Notes: generated from the sequence alone by a model not told the origin. 64,000 nt of DNA from Eumeta japonica (GCA_005406025.1 BGZK01001345.1:62001-126000); one strand, 5' to 3'; positions 36,611 through 50,088 are shown, numbered from the stretch's first letter. Made by a program: numbers and translations.

Positions 36611-38954
36611 ATTACTCTATTAAGAAGGTTCATAAAGGTACAGAAAAATATATCTCTATTAAAAAACATGCGTGGATAGAATATCAGACGAGGTAGCCGG
36701 TATCCGGACGCTAGAGTACGGATGTGGGTGTCGTCTCGGAGGTTTGCGTCTGGCGTGTAGTAGTTACCTTAATCCTTTCGCTTGATTATTGCACAATACG
36801 GACGTGATTACACAGATGAAGTCATTCCCGCCGCGGACGGCCGGCAGGAGGCGCCCTCGCCCGCACAGCGCCGGGCGCGTCTCTGGATCGATAAGTAGCT
36901 ATGCGGCTTGTGACCCCCGATAGGTCGCCTTTTTATTTTTGAAGTGATAACTTTTTAAGTATATTTATTGCAATATTTTTCGACATTTTTTGTTCTGTAA
37001 AATTTTGCATAAAAAAATTAGACCTTCGCAAATAGTGTTTTTTTTTAATTATTTATTAAATCAGATTTTAATCGTCCGCCTATCCTACCGTGCCACAACT
37101 TGTGTCAAATTGAGAGGCTTGGGCTGTATGCTCCTCACGTTGGCCCAGTGCGGTTTTATTTTTATTCCACTTTAGAAAAGTTAGTTGATGTTTCATACGC
37201 GTCATAATATAATCTGTGCAATATTGTAATCTCTTATGACCATTCTTTCAGTTTATATTAAATAGCAACTTTTTTAAGATCACCGAATGGCTCCAAGAGG
37301 TCACAGACAGTATTGGCTTATAAAATAAATAAACTTTTCATTCATTTATTCACTCATTTGAGTTAGCGCTATTGAGAGATTCGTGAGGAGACATGAAGAG
37401 GAATGGACGACCCTTCTGCAGGTAGTTCGATGCTGCGACGGGGCGCGGCCATCCCGGTCAGCGACAATTACATTTACAGGTTGGTTCTAGAGTTGAAATT
37501 CAATTTAAAAGTAAATTTAAATGAAGGTCGTGGTAGAGGCCATCACTCAGCTGTAGTACTTCAAAGTTTGAAAAAACCGCCAAAGGGAAAAATACCGCGT
37601 ATTATGATCGAGTATTAAGGGTATTGAATATTAAAGTCGCTCACAAGGCAAGTAGTCTTACGACATTGTTTCGGGTATAGGGTACGTGCAGAAAATTTCA
37701 AAAATTACTGGCCATTCATTGCAAGAGTTTAAAAAGTAGATTTAATCACGGGCTTGTCTAAAAGACGCTTTTATTATGTGAACAGCCCGTTGCTTAGATA
37801 AAATTTAGGCTGGTGGTGAACGCGTTCATTCGGGAAGCGAGAGATATTTTTTAAGTCCCTATGACATACGGTCCTATTTTTCCTCTCTTTTTCATGTTTT
37901 TCTTATATGTAGACTGAAAACATTCATTACCACTTGCTTCATCGTTGACTGAAAATATTGATCGTGTTGTAAGTTCTATTTCTGAGGTGCTTCCCAAGAA
38001 TTTTCATATTTCCCACTTTGCGCGGTAACTTAAATAGTGTGTTTAAACTTTTTTTGGGCATAACTCATATCCGGCAGCGAAACAATGTATCTTACTTTTA
38101 TTTACTCACAGAGTGCCTCTTCCGCGAGACCTCATTTTAAATTCACTTAAAACAAAAGTCATTTTAAAGGTTAATTTTGAAGTCGAAATTTACTTTAAAA
38201 TTTACCTTTTGTTAAAGGTGAACTTGAAAGAGGTCATGGAAGAGACACTAAATATACTTACTTTGCGTAGCAGTTTTACAAGTACGCTACTCAAAAACAA
38301 AATGCAACAAAAATAGCTGCGGATACGGAGAAGTAGTAGATCTGTAACGTATTTATTTTATCATTGTTTGGTTTGTATGTGCATTTGGACGGTCGTTCTG
38401 ATCAATGAATGACGAAGTTCCTTTCGTCAAACTTACATTTATTTACATTTGTAAATTTATGTTAAGTTCAGTCCTGAACTGTTTAAGACATTAAAAGTTA
38501 CTTAACTCCCGACTTCGCTTAACTTTTGGCAGGAGATCGGCTATGGTAAGAAATTGAAAGTTCAACTGAAAACAACGTCTTTTTTCACGAAGTGGGTCTA
38601 ATATAAGAAAAAAAATCAACAAAAAAAATTATATATCTGCATATAATTAGTTAATAAGTTACAAAAGCGCGCATTAAGCAAACAGACCGCGTGCTAATTA
38701 GAGCGTGCAGAACAGAAAAACAACATGTTACTCGTAAGAAATAACTATATTATTTCAAGAAATTGAACTTAAGTCATCACGGTAAAATAAGCATTCTCGT
38801 CGTGAGTTTCATATTATCAGTGTGTATTTTTTTACGCTGCCGAGTCCCCAACTACGCTGTTTTTCAATTCGAGAAGTCATTATCTTGTCGCAGACTCTTA
38901 ATGGAATTTTAGACTTTGCAATAGGTAAAAAAAAGCGAAAAGCGATTATTATTA
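36611..38954. other. non-coding, GC island 36690-36930
   Basis: A CpG-rich island at 36690-36930 has no ORF. A second short GC patch at 37390-37475 includes CTTCTGCAG before GTAGTTCG and a GTTGGT after TTTACAG, but the splice signals are too weak to call an exon. The rest is AT-rich. Confidence 0.4.
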
Positions 38955-39215
38955 AAAAAAATCATCGAACAAGTGCGAACAGGTCTCGCAGCCTAAGGGT
39001 TGCGTACAGTATTGATCAAAGTATCAAAATATAAAGTAAATGACCAAATTTTTTATTGTACCGACTAAAAAGCTTGATTTTTAACAGGAACAAGAAAGCG
39101 CAGAAAATCATTTTTTCGTTTCCGAGAAAATGATTTTTAACAAACGTACAGGTGGACAGACGGACAATGAAGTGATCCTATAGGGATTCCGTTTTTCCTT
39201 TTGACTTATGGAAAT
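38955..39215 (+). repeat. lepidopteran dispersed repeat, fuller copy
   Basis: Begins with AAAATCATCGAACAAGTGCG and CAGGTCTCGCAGCCTAAGGG, diverged from the AACCGGCCAAGTGCGAGTCG and GACTCGC...GAGGG ends, then TTGCGTACAGTA. It closes with GACAGACGGACAATGAAGTG, ATCCTATAGGGATTCCGTTT and TTCCTTTTGAC. This is the usual order for this common repeat. Confidence 0.65.
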
Positions 39216-42200
39216 CTAGAAACATGTGATTTCTTATTATTTTGATACGTACAGTACGGAATAGGATGAATGCGCATGGCTCGTTCCATGCATGCGTTGC
39301 TTCACCCATATTAAATTCTTAGTATTTTCCTGCATTCATCGACAGCAAAAATGATCATATTCTAGCATAAACCGATTTAGATACCACTTTTACATATCTA
39401 AAGCATTTCAACGGAGTAACGACAGAGTCACTCCCAACATTATTCCCTGCAAGTCGAATAATTACATGGGAATACAGCTACATTGGTTTTTATCAATTGA
39501 ATCACGCGTTAATGTAAATAGGTTAATACTTATTAACCGTAATTTCGCTCACCATCAAACAAACTACATATTTTATGTGACCACGATTCAGTCGTATCTA
39601 TCTTCTTGGATCTACTACAGATTAGGGTTTCTTGCGGCCGGGACTACGGGCGCATCTCTCCCACGGCGTGAGACAGGCGCACACGCACGGAACGCGTGTG
39701 AAATATGTTAATACTGACAGCGTTTGCGTAGGACTTTATTTCTGAGCGAATGTGCATTTAGGGACGATCTCGGAGCGCCGGCGTGCTCCCCTAAGCCTCC
39801 GCAATTTTCCCTTTTCCAAAGGAAAAATGATCCGTTATTACGTACGCCTACCGTCTGCCGCCTACCGCCTATCGCCTGTCGCCTACACCTGTCCGACGTA
39901 ACGCAGAGCTCAAAATTCGCCCAGATGATGCTGTAGTCGTAATTGTCAACGTTTGTCGCCCAAAATTAAAAAACGCAAACTTTTTAATGTCTGTCTGTTT
40001 TACAGAAAGAAAGAAATTGCTTATTGGGCATTTAATGAAAACAGAGAAAGCAATTGTCATAGCGGAAAGTTGAAAATATTAACGAGAAATTATAAAGTTA
40101 AAATTAAAGGGCCTATCGATTCTAATCGACTGCGCCTAATGCCATGTCCTGAGCCGCGCCGCTGCTCCTCAGCAGGAGCCAGTCAAGGTCGGTTCAGCTC
40201 TTTACCTTTACATAATACACTAATATCATAGACTTTTCGCGTTTGTATATTAAAGATTTTTATTGATAGTAGAAACTAAAGCACAAAAACGTTTTGCTCA
40301 CATTTTTAAAGTCAAAATTCATCGGCGTTCTCTTTCAAAGTTATTAGAGATATAAAAAATGATCTGAATGTAGTTGTTCAATTATTTTGTCAAATGTATC
40401 CTTTGAAGAAAGCGACCGATTTGAAAATGACTTACGACATTCGTTAGCTTTTTGTACTCGAAGTATTTAATTTTAAAAACCGATCAGTCAAAAAGCCTAA
40501 GAATTATTTTGAGAGAACCCTAGTGTTTAACTTATCGATAATGGTGTGCTTTAATCAATTTAATCGCTTTCAACGAGACTGACGTTCAAAGCAGTTTTTT
40601 ATGCGTAAAAATAGAATTCATATTCTAAAATTTATAAATTATAACGAAATGTACTTTGGTTTAACATTTTTGTACACGGCGTCTCTCGATGAAACGAAAC
40701 GATTTCGATCAAGATTACAGCGCTCAGGGAAATTTTATTAGGAATAGAATCGGTTTGGATTTTGAAATCAATTATTCCAATAATTTAGAAATTCTTAGAA
40801 AAAAGCACTTTTTCAAATGTATTTTTACATTTCTCAAAATAAACTACATGAGATTAATATCAAATTTATGGGAAATCTAAGTTTAGTCGAGACCTTTGGA
40901 ATGTAGCAAACTGACCCAATCCATCCATTCATTCAAAACATATCCAAGGTCCACACACGCATAAGAAATAATCATTGTAAAAAATAGTCAGAATATTTTT
41001 CTAAGACCTCTAAACCTTTATATCTTTTTTCCTAATTTAAATAAACATAATGTTCGTGTGTGTGCGCGCGGGCGTGTGCATAAACGCTTTAAATTGCAAT
41101 AAACCAAGTTATTCGTTTTACATACTACTGCAATGCTGACTTTTTTACGTACAGCTATTTCACATCTATTCGTGTTCAGTGTATATTCAATAAAATATCA
41201 ATAAACTACTGCGCCGACGCAACGAGACCGCATTCGAGCCTCTAGCGGGTTGATCCCACTTCCAAGAAATTGAATGTCTACATTATTTGATTGGTTGATC
41301 ATTTCCATTAAACAGAATGCTATTTGTTGAATGTTATGTATAACAATTAGTGAATATGTTTACATTTCGATTTAAATCGGTCGTCTTAGGAAATTCACCG
41401 AATCATTACATTAAATTGTTTTTGACCGTTTTCTGTGTGCCAATGTGCTAAGTAAAATGTGCTAAGTAATTTTTTCCACTTCATCGATCAATCGTCATGA
41501 AGTTTTCTAATATCCTGATAATTTGTACAATTATATCGGGACATTTTAAGCGATAAATAAAAGATGTTTTATTTTACTTTTTTGGTGAAATGAAAGGATT
41601 CTGGCCAAACTTACGAATCTAGTAAGCATTTTGTTGTTGCATTTTCATTAAATTCATAGTATTTCTATTTTGGCATTCATTTCATTTATACTCCATAGGA
41701 TTTTGGCAAATACTTTGATGTGTTACATTTAAAAGTTGTTATACAATTTAATTTATCTTTTAATACATTCAATTATAATAAAAAACGCGTATTAATGTGG
41801 TTGTGCAATTTTTTTATAACCCTTCTGCTCGGGCACATTCTTCCATAAAAATTTTATTTTATATTCCAGAGTTGGACCTTAACTAATAACAAATACACTT
41901 TTAATATTGATTACAATTCATAATGAATTTCGTATATTTCTATATTATAATTTAAAAAGTTATTTAAATTTAATTCAATATAAAATACGTTATAAAGTTG
42001 TCATTCATGTTTTACCCAAATACTTAATAATCGCTAATAGTATAAATCGATAGACGCTTGCCTGCGACATGCAGTAACATGCAGCATTCAACCGCCGCTG
42101 ACTCCTGAATCCTGACCGAAATCTGACCATCCAATGAATTGCATTCGAGAGGATTGTCAGATATCAAACACTTGAGCATGTGTTAATTTTCTATTTATCT

Positions 42201-42242
42201 TATCAACCTATTAATTTATTAGCATTTCTATTTAAATTTCAG
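39216..42242. other. non-coding; GC patches and a heptamer array
   Basis: At 39846-39890 GCCTACC/GTCTGCC/GCCTATC-type heptamers repeat about six times. GC-richer DNA at 39630-39930 gives several short frames on both strands with no domain. The remainder is AT-rich with nothing recognised. Confidence 0.4.
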
Positions 42243-42387
42243 GACAATAAAGCACATCTTCAGTACCATGCAGACAATCACATCCGATCAGTGGTCACCG
42301 ATGCAGATCTTCAGTACCAGGGTGGCAGGAGTGTTAAAACTCCCAACAGATGCGATCCCAACCACCTCGTCTGACGCACGGCATGCG
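42243..42387 (+). CDS. candidate internal exon with good splice signals
   Basis: An acceptor with a pyrimidine-rich lead (ATTTCTATTTAAATTTCAG) is followed by 145 bases and a strong GTAAGT donor. One frame (from 42244) stays open to the donor: TIKHIFSTMQTITSDQWSPM then QIFSTRVAGVLKLPTDAIPT and TSSDARHA. The segment has a short internal duplication (ATCTTCAGTACCA twice, about 50 bases apart) giving HIFST and QIFST. I recognise no family and no partner exon, and the open frame continues past the donor. It may be a non-coding RNA exon. Confidence 0.35.
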
Positions 42388-45277
42388 GTAAGTGATACGT
42401 CAAAGGTGACAGAAGCCTTCACCACTAGCGGTCACAGACAATCACAATGCTTGTCGGTTATCACAGAATTACCATCACCAAATCATTTCCTAGATTGTCA
42501 CATTCAAGCGTCCAATAACTCTGTTTTTTGAATATTGTTTTAAAATTTCAAATGATTTCAGAACATTTAATTTTAAACCTTTTTCACGTACATGCAAAAT
42601 ATGAAATTTGTGGTTATTATTAAGTATCAGATGTTCGGAAAAATTAGGTTTGTCTCTCTTATTGTTCCTGAATCATTTTCCTTTTTAATTTCCTTAAGAA
42701 ACTAACAAATATTTTTCACTACTTATTTTTCAAACTTCTTGAATAAACGCAAGAATGACTTGGAGTAAGGAGCCTCCATTTCTCAACCGATATAAACCAT
42801 TCGACATGAAATTAAATTTTGTACGACTTAGGTACGTCCCTCTACGTGGCTCGATGTTAAAGAAATGGTAATTTAAAAGGTGTGTGTGCGCAAGTCTCGG
42901 ATGAGCGTCGACGCGCGGCATCGCTCTGCTAACTCTGAGTACCCTCAGAATCCACATTAGTCCTGACCCTTCTCCTTAACATAAATTTGTACGTTACGGC
43001 ACGCTACGGTACGTTTAAGTATATATTTATCTACGCGTTCGGCCGATATTCGCTACACTACCGGGAAACTGTGTCGACGAAAATACAGGAACTATAAAGA
43101 GTAGGGGAGGATAACGAGAGGAACTATTGGGAGAAATAAAACATGTTTATCGCCCGCGGACCTCCGGGCGCTGCGTAACATGCTCTTCGCGCGATCCGTA
43201 GCGCTGTGTCTGAGGAAGAACCCGCGATTCAAAAGCTAAAACAGAAATGTAAAGATGAACGTTGATGTTTTTCTTAAGCTTTGCAAGTAAATGCATTTTA
43301 TTACTAACGTATTATCAAAGATTTAGTACATTTAGGGGCATTTTTTAATTATCTATGCAGAGCGATATTTACTGCTTAACATGCCAACTGTAAGTACTCG
43401 ACATTAGTAAGCGTGGTTCAAAATTTACAACGAAATTTTTAACCTATTCCACATTGTCAATTGAGCTAAAATTTTGCACACACTCTTGGGGCTGGTAACT
43501 AAATAAATAATAAAATATAGAGTCGGTACTCAGATATATATATTAAAATGGCCGCCACAATTAAGTCGGCTTTATTAGACATTTCTTTACAACCCTTTAA
43601 GTATAAGTGTCAAATAAAAGGATTTGTCGAATAAAATATATAACGTTATACTAATTTCAAAATGTCGGACGCCTCAAGAAGGTGGACTGGATTTCTTTAT
43701 TAGACAATGATTAGTTATAATGTTGTTAAAATATTGAATACAATTAGTTATACATATTTTAATTTAATACGATACAATGTAAGCAATTAATCAAAAAAAT
43801 AACTTTCTTACAATGTATAAGGTAATATTAAAAAAAACTAATGGCAGGCTTTTATTAATCCATGTATTAAAACGAATAAAATAAAATTAGGTAAGCTTAC
43901 TGAAAAGGACCTACTTACCTAAAACATACTCCGCATTAATAGATTTTGTAAAATAAACATACTATGATAACCTTTTTGAAAGCAAATGAATGAATAAAAA
44001 TATTGCATTCCTTTTAACTATAAATATGACGACTACTATTTAAAGGTTTCCCGCAAGTGGGTACGTTCACTCGAGCGAGCACACATAAGTTTATGTTATT
44101 CGTTTTGCACACACGGGTTAAAAATAAGCTTGCATTTGAAAAACCGTTTTCTTATGACAATCTATTAGTTTTGTATTTTTTTGAACTTCTTCTAAATCTA
44201 CATAGAGGTATAATTAAAATCTGCTTTTGAATAATAATGTATTTGTTTTAACGATGATCAGTATATAAAATACGTCTGCACTCAGAGTTGTGCGCATGAG
44301 TGTGGAATGTACTCGTCATTTGAATGGCGATTACGATGATGATCACAGTCCCGGTCCAGATTAAGATCCACATTTAGAACCGTAACGAAATAATGAAGAA
44401 TATCCATATTGAAATCCAGGCCGATTTGGAAGCTATATAAATACACGTTGAGATCTAGATTTTAGAAATGTCGAAAATATCAAAACAATCGGTTTCATGA
44501 CATTTGAAGAAATGTTACTTATTATCTTAGAACTCATAAATTTATATATACGTATTTATGAAGGTTTTAGATTCAAAAACTGAGAGGTGTTGAAGGCGGT
44601 CTGCAGTATTAACGAGATCTGGTTTTCCAGATTTTTTTGTTGATGTTCAGTATTTTTCATAATAAAATTATGTTATATTTCTTTCATTCCATTTCGTTGC
44701 AAATAAAATAAGGATTGCGACATGAGTAACAAGTTCAAACTTTCAAAATTTGTCTCTCCCCAGTACCATTACACTGTAAATTAGAATCTCTGCTTACGCA
44801 ATAAGACATCCTTTTATTTATTCCCATGAATTCTTTTTATGTGTCTCAACTTCTTTTTATGTGTTGTTTAACTCTGAATACGTTTATGCAGGATATTATT
44901 ATATTATTTACTTGGGAAATAAAATACAACGAAATTTTGCGATGTTTTTGAAAAATTCAAAGAAGCGGTTAAGCAACAGACAAGCACTAACTAAAAAGAA
45001 GGTGTTCGTAACACAGTTAACGAAAGATTTACGTCAGTCGGAGACAGTGCTGAAGGTCACATCGAAATCTGCGTACGTGATCAATGCTAATAATATGGGA
45101 CGCAAACTCTACGAAATTTCGGAAATAATATAATTCCACTACAGAAAATGAGTTAACAACAACAACTGATAACGGCACGCGCCCCTGTGATATATTGAAA
45201 ATTGTCATTTTAATGTATCACAAAACAAAAATGTCATATTTTCCTCTCGTCTAACAAACAAGTCTATGAAAACTTAC
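42388..45277. other. non-coding; hexanucleotide tract inside
   Basis: GC-richer bits at 42890-42960 and 43150-43230 without exons. A 90-codon plus frame at 44861-45133 has a basic, K-rich product with no recognised domain. Most of it probably lies in the intron between exons B and C. Confidence 0.4.
44335..44470. repeat. degenerate hexanucleotide array
   Basis: Recurring GATGATGATC, CCCGGTCCAGATTAAGATCC, TTTAGAACCG, GAAATCCAGGCCGATTTGG and GAGATCTAGATTT. This is the same style of degenerate 6/12-base array as 4752-4932, 29455-29790 and 61430-61560. Confidence 0.45.
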
Positions 45278-45396
45278 TTCATCTCGGCGTCGGATTTGGC
45301 CAACATCCAAACGACGGTGTCGGGGTCCCGCCGCGAGCCCAGCGCCATCAGCTGCGACAGGCGCGCCCCCGGCGGCAGCGTCGGACGACGAGGCAC
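45278..45396 (-). CDS. internal exon B of an unidentified host gene
   Basis: The minus-strand acceptor (CTCAATATAACAG) precedes 119 very GC-rich bases, then the consensus donor GTAAGT. The frame reads VPRRPTLPPGARLSQLMALG then SRRDPDTVVWMLAKSDAEM, leaving two bases. It follows exon A in phase 0, so the joined frame runs ...ATWTGQ|VPRRPTLPP.... High GC at third positions in AT-rich surroundings and canonical splice sites make this a convincing exon of a conserved gene. The protein is not one I can name. Confidence 0.8.
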
Positions 45397-47317
45397 CTGT
45401 TATATTGAGTAACACGTACATATATTTTCCAGGCTACGCCTACGCATCAGTGGACGTAGGTCTCTCAAGCTGTGTCTATCAGCGACATTTTTTGCCCGCC
45501 CTAATCGCCACGCTGCCTCGTGCAATAATTGGTTTAAGTGTTTTGCAAGTCTCGACACGATGTCGTTGTTCCGTAATTTATCAATGCGTAGAAGATTATT
45601 TACTTTTGTCCCCTATATGAATCTTCAATGACCCTATTTCGGGAAATCACACGGGCCGTGACACAGTGTTCCTTTGCAGCTACGAGTGGCTGCGACTGAG
45701 ACCGATGAAGTTGTATACAAACGGAGCTCCTCATTCGAATATGATTCACTTGTAAAATGGTGCGGCACAAAATCATGGACTCTTTTCGCGCAGGTTTTTG
45801 TTGATTGAAAGACTCGTGATGCCCATTAAAACTTTTTTTGACAATTTTACTCTTTTCGGTGCTCTGAATATCCGAAAAATAAATAGGACTCTAGCAGGAA
45901 CACTGCCGTATCTATCTGTCCGTCTGCCCGTGTGTCTCAGCTTGTTATTTCCAAATGTAACGGATTATAAAATTTGACTTTCGGTACACATACAGGATTG
46001 TAAAATATTATTTTGAAGGTTAATTTTAAAGGGATAATTATAGAATAAAAAATCAAGTGCGTCATGTGATACCGAAAGAGCTCATTGTGAAAAATACAAA
46101 AAAATAAAATGGAAAGCTTAAAAGATATTAAAGAAAATATACAAAAATCGGATATCCTCCTTCATCTCGTAATTTTTTAGACTAAGATTAAAAAAATACG
46201 ATGTATAGAACCTGTATCCAAATCGGCAGAAAATTATAAATGAATATCCCACAACATGGTAAATCTCTCAATATTTTGCGTACAAACCTATACACGCAGT
46301 TGTTTTAGTTAGCACAACAAATATGAGTCAAGTTAAAAAAAAAACGTGGTAACATTAAGAATATGTAACTCTCTCTCTACGCGAATTCAAGTCGAACATT
46401 TCTGGTTTTTTGGTTTATATTCCCCATACAGAAGTTAAGATCGAGTACGTGTCACTACAATTAAGGACACTTAAATACAAATTTTGCCAGTGGTATTTTC
46501 TTACATTGTTTTCTTATCTAAGTTTTTTCCGCACCACGAGGCCTTGTAACTTATTAAGTGCACCCGTCCTCCCCGAGTCCTGACGCTCGCGTACGTAAAA
46601 TGAAACAAAGTGTATTGTTCCGCTTTCATTGCTTAGCGGTTCAAACTATTCCCAAAAATGACATAAGATTTCATAATCAACATTATATCAATTTTGCAAA
46701 AGACAACAATTAGTTGCTTGTCTTCATTCCGCTGACCGCTAACGAGACTTCACGGACTAACCGTGACCGCGACTGCAAACCGATGTGCAGTGGGATGTAG
46801 TAGGGGGTAGAGGACCTCGTGCCGTCGTGAACGAAGTCGCTGATGCGTGTGAGCTAGTGACTACTATAAATAAATTCGTACATTATTTTTAGTATTATCC
46901 ATCGAAATGTGTTGTGCTCGAAGTTTCTCATGTCTCGAAATATGTTTAATGTATAGAGGTCGTAACTGATATAATTAGCAACAAAAAGAAGTATCGAAAA
47001 AATTGTCAGCGGAAATTGGTTTGGTCTTCGAATAGTCATGCTTCGAACGAAAGAAAAATAGAACGAAGTGCCGGAAGTTGTAATCCTAACTATAACTATT
47101 GAAAATGTACCTATAAGACAATTCTGATAAATCGTACTATCTGGGAACTCTTCAGTAAAGTTTCCCACGCTCGCCTTCGTCACCATAAGCAAGTAGACAG
47201 AAATACTTCTAACATACGTGATAGGATAAGACTATCAAATAAGTGCATCACGAATGAGTACGTGCATTATTACTATCCTTCTTAGATCTACCGTAATATG
47301 TATAGGCGTAGGCGCAC
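45397..47317. other. intron between exons A and B
   Basis: AT-rich DNA. A minus-strand frame of 112 codons (46854-47192) has stretches of hydrophobic residues but no start context or splice support. The segment 45890-45950, with TATCTATCTGTCCGTCTGCC, resembles the interior of the common lepidopteran repeat at 38955. Confidence 0.5.
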
Positions 47318-47404
47318 CTGCCCGGTCCAGGTGGCGACGGCCAGCATCTCCGGGCTCTCTTTCACCAAGTGCTTCTGGGTGGCTAGACATTTGCCCGACG
47401 CGTC
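47318..47404 (-). CDS. internal exon A of an unidentified host gene
   Basis: The minus-strand acceptor TTTGTTTGTACTGCAG is followed by 87 bases (exactly 29 codons) and donor GTGCGC. The frame reads DASGKCLATQKHLVKESPEM then LAVATWTGQ. Phase 0 at both ends makes it cassette-like, and it joins exon B in frame. The MLAVATWTGQ phrase is reminiscent of the strand-turn of a WD-type beta-propeller blade, but one such phrase is not enough to assign a fold. The donor is weaker than those of exons B and C. Confidence 0.75.
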
Positions 47405-48879
47405 CTGCAGTACAAACAAAAATATGTATATGATACTGATGTTAATCCTTACACGTCTTATGTATTAAATGTTAATAAAGTTTTTGAAGTTCTTTAGGCA
47501 GGTTATGAAAAAATGTTGACAGTGAAATTTTGTAATACGTGCGCATATTGTATCTCTTAAAACAAAAAGTCTACAGCATGAAGTTGGTTGCTGAATCTCT
47601 TGTTAAGTTTGGAGAGGCGCGTTACATTTTATAACTGTAATTATAACAGTAAATAATGTAGTTATTTCATAATGTTTGTTAATGCACAATACATGTTTTA
47701 TTTTAATACCAATATAAACTATACGTGTGTTATTAATAAACACACGTATACACGTACACAAGTATTAATTATATTGGCATATTTATAATATATATGTATA
47801 AAGAGGGAGAGATGCAGTCACTTACTAATTTATAGTCGAAAAATGGCCCAAAGTGAACAAGATTCGTCTGTGTAACATTTTACAATTCCATTTTCTTATT
47901 TTTTCTGAACATAAGACTTATACATAATTTCTTAAAAAAAAATCTAATATAATAAACATATTTTTTTTGGAATAGGTTGAATCTATTGTATTATTTCTCT
48001 TTAACGAGAATTTTAAGATTTGTATAAATATAAAGAAAATTATAAATAAAAAAACCAAAAGGCGACTCTCTATTAATATAATAACAGGGTCTGTATTGTT
48101 AAGCGTCCGAATAAGGTGACAACGCAAGAAAATAGAAAATGGTGCTACTTAGGTCTATTTCTTTTAAGTCGGTTTATATCGATGCTACTTTAAATGAAAA
48201 AGTACAAAACATTTTATCGAATACTCATTATAATAGGTGACTGAGCACCTATCATAAATAAATTACTTTTTGCAAACGGAAATTAAAATATACCATCCTT
48301 TTCCATAGTGTTTGAGGTGTTATTTTTGCATTTTTTTAACAGAATACGTCGACGTCGTAACGGAAGGTGCAATGCAACTACACTGAATGCAATGAGTGCT
48401 AAACCGTCTGCTTTAGCACTCATTACTGCGGCCGTTTAGAGCGCGGGACTGTGCGTCTGGTCTTTTTATAAATCAGTGATGTGTAACTATTATTAAAGAC
48501 ATTTGACATTAACGATAACGATGTTGTTTATCTTTTTTTTATAAGTTCCTTCTTGTTTTTCAATATCAAAGACATTGTATTTTACGTAAGTATTCATTGA
48601 TTTATAAAATACAATATCTATAATCTTATTAAAGTAATGTATATTGATAAGTAATATATTTAGCATGAAAAAACGTTAATGCTTTCATTAAATTATAAAT
48701 AGATACTCCACACCGAAGGGATTGAAATGCAAATTCCGTAAGGTTTACTCCATTATTTATATTTATTTATCTATTTTAAATAATAATTATGTTTATCTCG
48801 AATACTTTTTATACTTGTTGAAGTAAATAATATTGGATGATAATTACTTATTTTCTTATAGCAGTATCGAGGGACAAAT
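47405..48879. other. non-coding, probably intronic
   Basis: AT-rich. Holds the small inverted repeat at 47709-47777 and no other feature. Confidence 0.4.
47709..47777. repeat. nested inverted repeat, MITE-like
   Basis: Outer arms CCAATATAA and TTATATTGG (9 bp, exact) enclose inner arms TATACGTGTGTT and AACACACGTATA (12 bp, exact) around a 7-base spacer ATTAATA. Confidence 0.75.
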
Positions 48880-48960
48880 TATCTTGCGAGACACCAAACA
48901 GTAAGTGATCACCGCCGCCCATGGACATTCGCGACCTTAGAGGAATGGAAATAGAATATC
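48880..48960 (+). repeat. dispersed repeat fragment (GATCACCGCCGCCCATGGAC)
   Basis: TATCGAGGGACAAATTATCT, AACAGTAAGTGATCACCGCC and GCCCATGGACATTCGCGACC are a phrase I recognise from many lepidopteran non-coding repeats. The GTAAGT here is part of the repeat, not evidence of an exon. Confidence 0.55.
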
Positions 48961-48989
48961 TGATTGAATTAGAGTGGGCAGATGTAGGG

Positions 48990-49535
48990 GGAAGTTGGCT
49001 GATGAAATTCATTTATGAAAATTTATTATATGTAAAAAAAATTTAGAAATGTTTAAAAGAAATAGTAGTCGACATAATCTCAATACCAGAAATAAAAATA
49101 AACTGAATTCACATGTTAGTCGACTAAGTAAATTCTCAAATTCATTCAGAGGGCTCTGTGTGCGCCTATTCAATAAGGTTCCTGTAGATATACAAGATTT
49201 ACCCCTACATAAATTTAAGAGTGTTATTAAACAATCACTCAGTAAAAAAGGGTACTATGCAATTTCTGAATATTTAGAAGACAAAAATCAATGGACATAA
49301 GCGGCTCGACCTCTGACCGGGCTGTGTCATTCCTAATTTGTTTTGTATTTGTTTTGGTTATGTATGTGCAAATTAGAAAAGAGCTACCCTTAAGTTTCTT
49401 GCTCGTTCTTCTTGAGGGAAAACTGCCTTCCGAACGAGCAGTAAAGTGTAAATTCACAAAAAATGATGACGTATTTCAAGTGTTATTTTGTAACCTATGA
49501 AATAAAGATATTTTGAATTTGAATTTGAATTTGAA
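48990..49535 (+). mobile_element. LINE 3' end, copy 2, with readable RT C-terminus
   Basis: The frame 49049-49300 reads NTRNKNKLNSHVSRLSKFSN, SFRGLCVRLFNKVPVDIQDL, PLHKFKSVIKQSLSKKGYYA and SEYLEDKNQW. This is the C-terminal tail that follows the reverse-transcriptase domain in CR1/Daphne-like LINEs, with the typical N.R.....SR....NSF.G...R.FNK.P order. A 3' UTR follows, ending in AATAAA and a (GAATTT)n tail (about 49513-49534), the simple-repeat tail such LINEs use. The upstream RT domain is missing (a stop near 49044), so the copy is 5'-truncated. The partner copy is at 846-1367. Confidence 0.88.
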
Positions 49536-50088
49536 AAGAGAAGTAGGGTACTGGAGCTCTCACTTGCTGGACGAAAAACATAGCAAAACCCATTACTTCA
49601 TGTCTGTCGGCTGAGCTCCCCCTTGTCGTGCTGCAACCGAATTGACTGCACCATGGCTCTACCACATGAATAATAATTTACTAATTATATTAATAAATAA
49701 TTTGAATATATTATTCAAATAACATATATTTTATTTGTTATATTTCATTTATTGAAATTTAGTTTCATGTGTACAGATCCTAAATAATTTAATGTATTTC
49801 ATTCGTAATTGAAAATTAAATAAATATTTTTTTAGTATTTACATATTTTAATTATTATATGAACATAATAATTATATTTAATAAATTCTAAATTAATTAT
49901 AACCAATATGTTTACGCGATAGTAGAATAAGTTCTTATATATGTAAACACATTACACACAAGCATTTTTTTCACCTTTTTAAGAAATTTTGCGTCTTAAA
50001 TTTGAAACTTCGTAAAGGTCTGCTCATACTGGTCTACCTCCCATATAAATTGAATACATTGTAATTGTGTTATTTAAAGTCATATCGG
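49536..50088. other. non-coding, very AT-rich 49670-49900
   Basis: ATTTAAATAAT-type low-complexity DNA. No gene. Confidence 0.5.

Noticed and set aside
37390..37475. Possible plus-strand exon between CTTCTGCAG and GTTGGT
   Set aside because: Weak donor, no conserved frame and no partner exon.
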